Made by a program: the position numbers and the translations under genes
DNA from: a virus
IMG/VR virus record: IMGVR_UViG_3300047552_000100
Span: 1 to 37,395 of that record
Direction: 5' to 3' (one strand)
DNA: 37,395 nt
Shown: in pieces, positions 35,486 to 37,395 of the stretch
Layout of the letters: each line of letters opens with the position of its first letter
Numbering within the stretch: position 1 is the first letter of the stretch
The notes under the pieces: model-generated
What the model saw: only the letters and a program-made list of their open reading frames with translations
What the model was told of the DNA's origin: nothing
Database searches by the model: none

Positions 35486-36676
35486 ATGGCAAATACCATC
35501 CTGACCCCCACCGCAGTGACCCGCAAGGCATTGCAGATCCTCCACCAAAAGCTGAACTTCATCGGCTCCATCAACCGCCAGTACGACGACTCGTTCGCCA
35601 ACTCCGGCGCGAAGATCGGCTCCTCGCTGAAGATTCGACTGCCCAACCAGTACACCGTTCGCACTGGTGCATCGCTGTCCACCCAGGACACGACTGAGAA
35701 CAGCACCACTCTCTCTGTGGCAACGCAGAAGGGCGTGGACACCACGTTCACCACGAACGAACTGACGCTGTCTATGGACGACTTCGCTGACCGCATCCTG
35801 GAGCCAGCAATGGCTGTTCTGGCTGCGAACATCGAGGCCGATGCCCTGTCGATGGCTCTGGACGTGTACCAGTCTGTCAACAACGTTGGCTCTGCCATCA
35901 CCTTGAACAAGGTGCTGACGGCACGCAAGTCGCTGACTGACGCACTGGCACCTAACGACAAGCGCCGCTTGCTCCTGAACACTCAGGACAATCTGGACCT
36001 GGTTGACTCCTTGAAGGGTCTGTTCCAGGACGGCTCGACGATTGCCAAGCAGTACCGCGACGGCCTGGTGGGTTCCACCGCTGGCTTTGGCGACATCTAC
36101 GAGAACACGCTGATTGCATCGCAGACCACTGGCACTGCTGCATCGGCCACCACCTACACGGTGAACGGTGCCGGTCAGACCGGCGCTGCTGTCACTGTGG
36201 CAGCTGGTGCAACCACGTTCAAGCGTGGCGACGTTGTGACCTTCGCAGGTTGCAACCGCGTCCACCCTGAGACGAAGGTCGACACTGGTGTTCTGCAGCA
36301 GTTCGTGATTACCGCCGACTACGCTGGCGGCGCTGGCAACCTGGCTATCTCCCCGTCCATCGTGACGTCGGGCGGCACCCAGAACGTGTCTGCATCGCCT
36401 ACCAACGGCGGCGCTGTGACGAAGATCGGTGGTGCTTCTGCCGTGTACAAGCCCTCGCTGGCCTACCACGAGAACGCATTCACCTTCGCCACTGCCGACT
36501 TGGAAGACGTGTCGCAGTACGGCGCATGGGGCGCTCGTCAGGTGTTCGATGGCATTTCGATGCGTATCGCGCGTCAATATGCGATTTCTAGTGACACCGT
36601 GCCCTGTCGTATCGATGTTTTGTATGGATACAAAACCATCCGCCCGGAACTCGCAGCACGTATCCTCTCAAACTGA
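35486..36676 (+). CDS. Major coat protein, P22 gp5-like
   Basis: The 396-aa product has the P22 coat opening (LTPTAVTRKALQILHQKLNF, INRQYDDSFANSGAKIGSSL, IRLPNQYTV) and the later DLVDSLKGLFQDG and LIASQTTGT segments. An insertion-domain-like region (about 225-320: VAAGATTFKRGDVVTFAG to VTKIG) fits the I-domain of P22 gp5. The fold is HK97-like and forms the T=7 shell. Length is slightly less than gp5 (430 aa). An AAAGAG site precedes the ATG, with a terminator just upstream. The stop lies within an inverted repeat (36664-36690). Confidence 0.93.
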   Translation: MANTILTPTAVTRKALQILHQKLNFIGSINRQYDDSFANSGAKIGSSLKIRLPNQYTVRTGASLSTQDTTENSTTLSVATQKGVDTTFTTNELTLSMDDFADRILEPAMAVLAANIEADALSMALDVYQSVNNVGSAITLNKVLTARKSLTDALAPNDKRRLLLNTQDNLDLVDSLKGLFQDGSTIAKQYRDGLVGSTAGFGDIYENTLIASQTTGTAASATTYTVNGAGQTGAAVTVAAGATTFKRGDVVTFAGCNRVHPETKVDTGVLQQFVITADYAGGAGNLAISPSIVTSGGTQNVSASPTNGGAVTKIGGASAVYKPSLAYHENAFTFATADLEDVSQYGAWGARQVFDGISMRIARQYAISSDTVPCRIDVLYGYKTIRPELAARILSN

Positions 36677-36690
36677 TGTAATTTGAGAGG
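36664..36690 (+). other. Inverted repeat at end of coat gene
   Basis: CCTCTCAAA and TTTGAGAGG form a perfect 9-bp stem around 9 bases that include the coat stop. No T tract follows, so it is not a standard terminator. It may stabilise the coat mRNA end or weaken read-through into the HNH gene. Confidence 0.7.
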
Positions 36691-36691
36691 C

Positions 36692-36720
36692 TTGCAACCT
36701 GTTGTGTCGCCTGTTATACT
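36692..36720 (+). promoter_or_regulatory. Sigma70 promoter for HNH gene
   Basis: TTGCAA (36692-36697) and TATACT (36715-36720) are separated by exactly 17 bases, upstream of a good AGGAG site and the HNH start. CTAGT-CTAC-ACTAG, an inverted repeat near the start site (36719-36732), could be a control site. Confidence 0.72.
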
Positions 36721-36750
36721 AGTCTACACTAGATTAACAGGAGTCACAAC

Positions 36751-37329
36751 ATGGTTGCTTTATGTTCATTCAAAGGTTGTTTTGGAAAAGCCCATAGCAA
36801 GGGTTTGTGCGGTTCGCACTACCAGCAATTGCGACAGGGCAAAGAGTTGGTCCCGCTGCAGAAGCAGTTTCATGGACTGACTGAGAAGGAACGATTTTTC
36901 AAGCGGGTCGGCAAGCTGGACTCTGGCTGCTGGCTTTGGCTCGGTTCTCTGAATAACGGCTATGGGCAATTCAGGCGCGACGATGGCCGAATTGTTCTGG
37001 CGCACAGGTTTTCATACTTGCTGCACAACGACACGGCTGTTGACAGCCTGGTTGTAATGCACAAGTGCGACACGCCAAGATGCGTGAATCCAGAGCATTT
37101 GATGCTTGGGACTCAGGCAGACAACGTGAGAGACATGCGAGAAAAGGGCAGGGAGAAGAAACGCGGCAACCCTGGAGAAGATCACGGCATGGCCGTGCTG
37201 ACCAATGAGAAGGTCAGAGAGATTAGGTCTAGCAAGGAAACAGGGCCTGCGATAGCAAAGAGGCTCGGCATTTCCACAACAACTGTCTATGACGTGCGGA
37301 ATCGAAAGATATGGAAGCACGTCGAGTAA
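36751..37329 (+). CDS. HNH homing-type endonuclease
   Basis: The 192-aa protein has an N-terminal zinc-binding segment (LCSFKGCFGKAHSKGLCGSH), an HNH_3-like core (VVMHKCDTPRCVNPEHLMLG, His and Asn residues near 105-118) followed by TQADNVRDM, and a C-terminal helix-turn-helix (AIAKRLGISTTTVYDVRN). The order nuclease then HTH is typical of free-standing homing endonucleases. It interrupts the coat to gp4 region and has its own promoter, AGGAG site and a terminator, so it behaves as an inserted selfish unit. It has the same strand as neighbours. No intron or intein accompanies it. The gene crosses the contig join. Confidence 0.9.
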   Translation: MVALCSFKGCFGKAHSKGLCGSHYQQLRQGKELVPLQKQFHGLTEKERFFKRVGKLDSGCWLWLGSLNNGYGQFRRDDGRIVLAHRFSYLLHNDTAVDSLVVMHKCDTPRCVNPEHLMLGTQADNVRDMREKGREKKRGNPGEDHGMAVLTNEKVREIRSSKETGPAIAKRLGISTTTVYDVRNRKIWKHVE

Positions 37330-37331
37330 CC

Positions 37332-37354
37332 AAGGCCCTGCGGGGCCTTTTTTC
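37332..37354 (+). terminator. Rho-independent terminator after HNH gene (duplicate copy)
   Basis: Second view of the terminator at 64-86: stem AAGGCCC/GGGCCTT, TGCG loop, T tract, in the terminal overlap. It is the same element, not a second one. Confidence 0.85.
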
Positions 37355-37365
37355 TTGGAAAAACC

Positions 37366-37395
37366 ATGAACGAATACCCCAAGCAACTCTACCGC
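37366..37395 (+). CDS. 5' end of hypothetical gene (duplicate of 98-313)
   Basis: The first ten codons of the 71-aa protein, cut off by the window edge. The complete gene is at 98-313. Confidence 0.85.
   Translation, partial: MNEYPKQLYR

Larger units (their letters stand above)
37269..37395. repeat. Right copy of 127-bp terminal overlap
   Basis: Identical to 1-127. The last bases repeat the terminator at 64-86 (here 37332-37354) and the first 30 bases of the gene at 98 (here 37366-37395). Confidence 0.9.

Noticed and set aside
35369-36577. 402-codon open frame antisense to the coat gene
   Set aside because: Opposite the P22-type coat gene and composed of His/Arg/Val-rich shadow sequence; no sensible context on that strand.

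Overview
This window is the complete, circularly closed genome of a temperate, P22-like short-tailed phage (podovirus). The first 127 bases recur exactly as the last 127 (37269-37395), so the unique genome is about 37,268 bp. The join falls in an HNH endonuclease gene, and the overlap looks like an assembly artefact on a circular or circularly permuted (headful) genome. The host is probably a betaproteobacterium (Burkholderiales): several hypothetical genes have a style I associate with that order, and the putative attP carries the 3' end of a tRNA-Gly gene. That host call is inference, not a search result.

Layout. (1) Late rightward region, 24.5 kb to the right end and on across the join to 10.67 kb: ParB-N/DNA methyltransferase, small and large terminase, portal, an accessory block (two small structural proteins, an Fn3-like protein, a polyglycine protein, a repeat protein, an SGNH esterase, a tiny membrane peptide), scaffold, P22-type coat, an HNH endonuclease with its own promoter, head-completion gp4-like and gp10-like proteins, a cupin, three ejection-type proteins, a tail fiber, a fiber-associated protein, and a lysis region (membrane proteins, DUF5675, a 22-aa membrane peptide, a 3-TM holin). 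(2) attP and a tyrosine integrase at 10.7-12.0 kb. (3) A long leftward operon, 19.5 to 10.8 kb, from a good sigma70 promoter: small proteins, Sak4-like ATPase, DUF669, PD-(D/E)XK nuclease, DEAH helicase, zinc-ribbon and membrane micro-proteins, a C5 methyltransferase locus open in two frames, hypothetical proteins, excisionase, integrase. (4) Immunity region, 19.7-21.0 kb: CI-type S24 repressor with a small lipoprotein behind it, and a divergent Cro. (5) Rightward early operon, 20.8-24.5 kb: Cro, small RHH-like protein, PrimPol-helicase, an iteron-rich putative origin, a RusA-like protein and a candidate antiterminator.

How it fits together. CI and Cro share an identical eight-residue recognition helix and probably compete for the GTTAGCGC-type boxes at both early promoters. 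Leftward genes supply recombination, modification and excision; rightward genes supply replication. The last early gene is followed by a promoter, a structured leader and an intrinsic terminator just before the late genes, the arrangement of lambda Q/pR'/tR'. Further intrinsic terminators lie directly upstream of late gene starts, which also suggests late transcription is antiterminated.

Most worth a second look: the methyltransferase locus where two same-strand frames are open and tightly spliced into the operon; the putative late antitermination cassette with an unrecognised regulator; the iteron origin; the CI-linked lipoprotein; and the adhesin/esterase-like block inserted between portal and scaffold. 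All family assignments are from reading the sequence; no database search was run.
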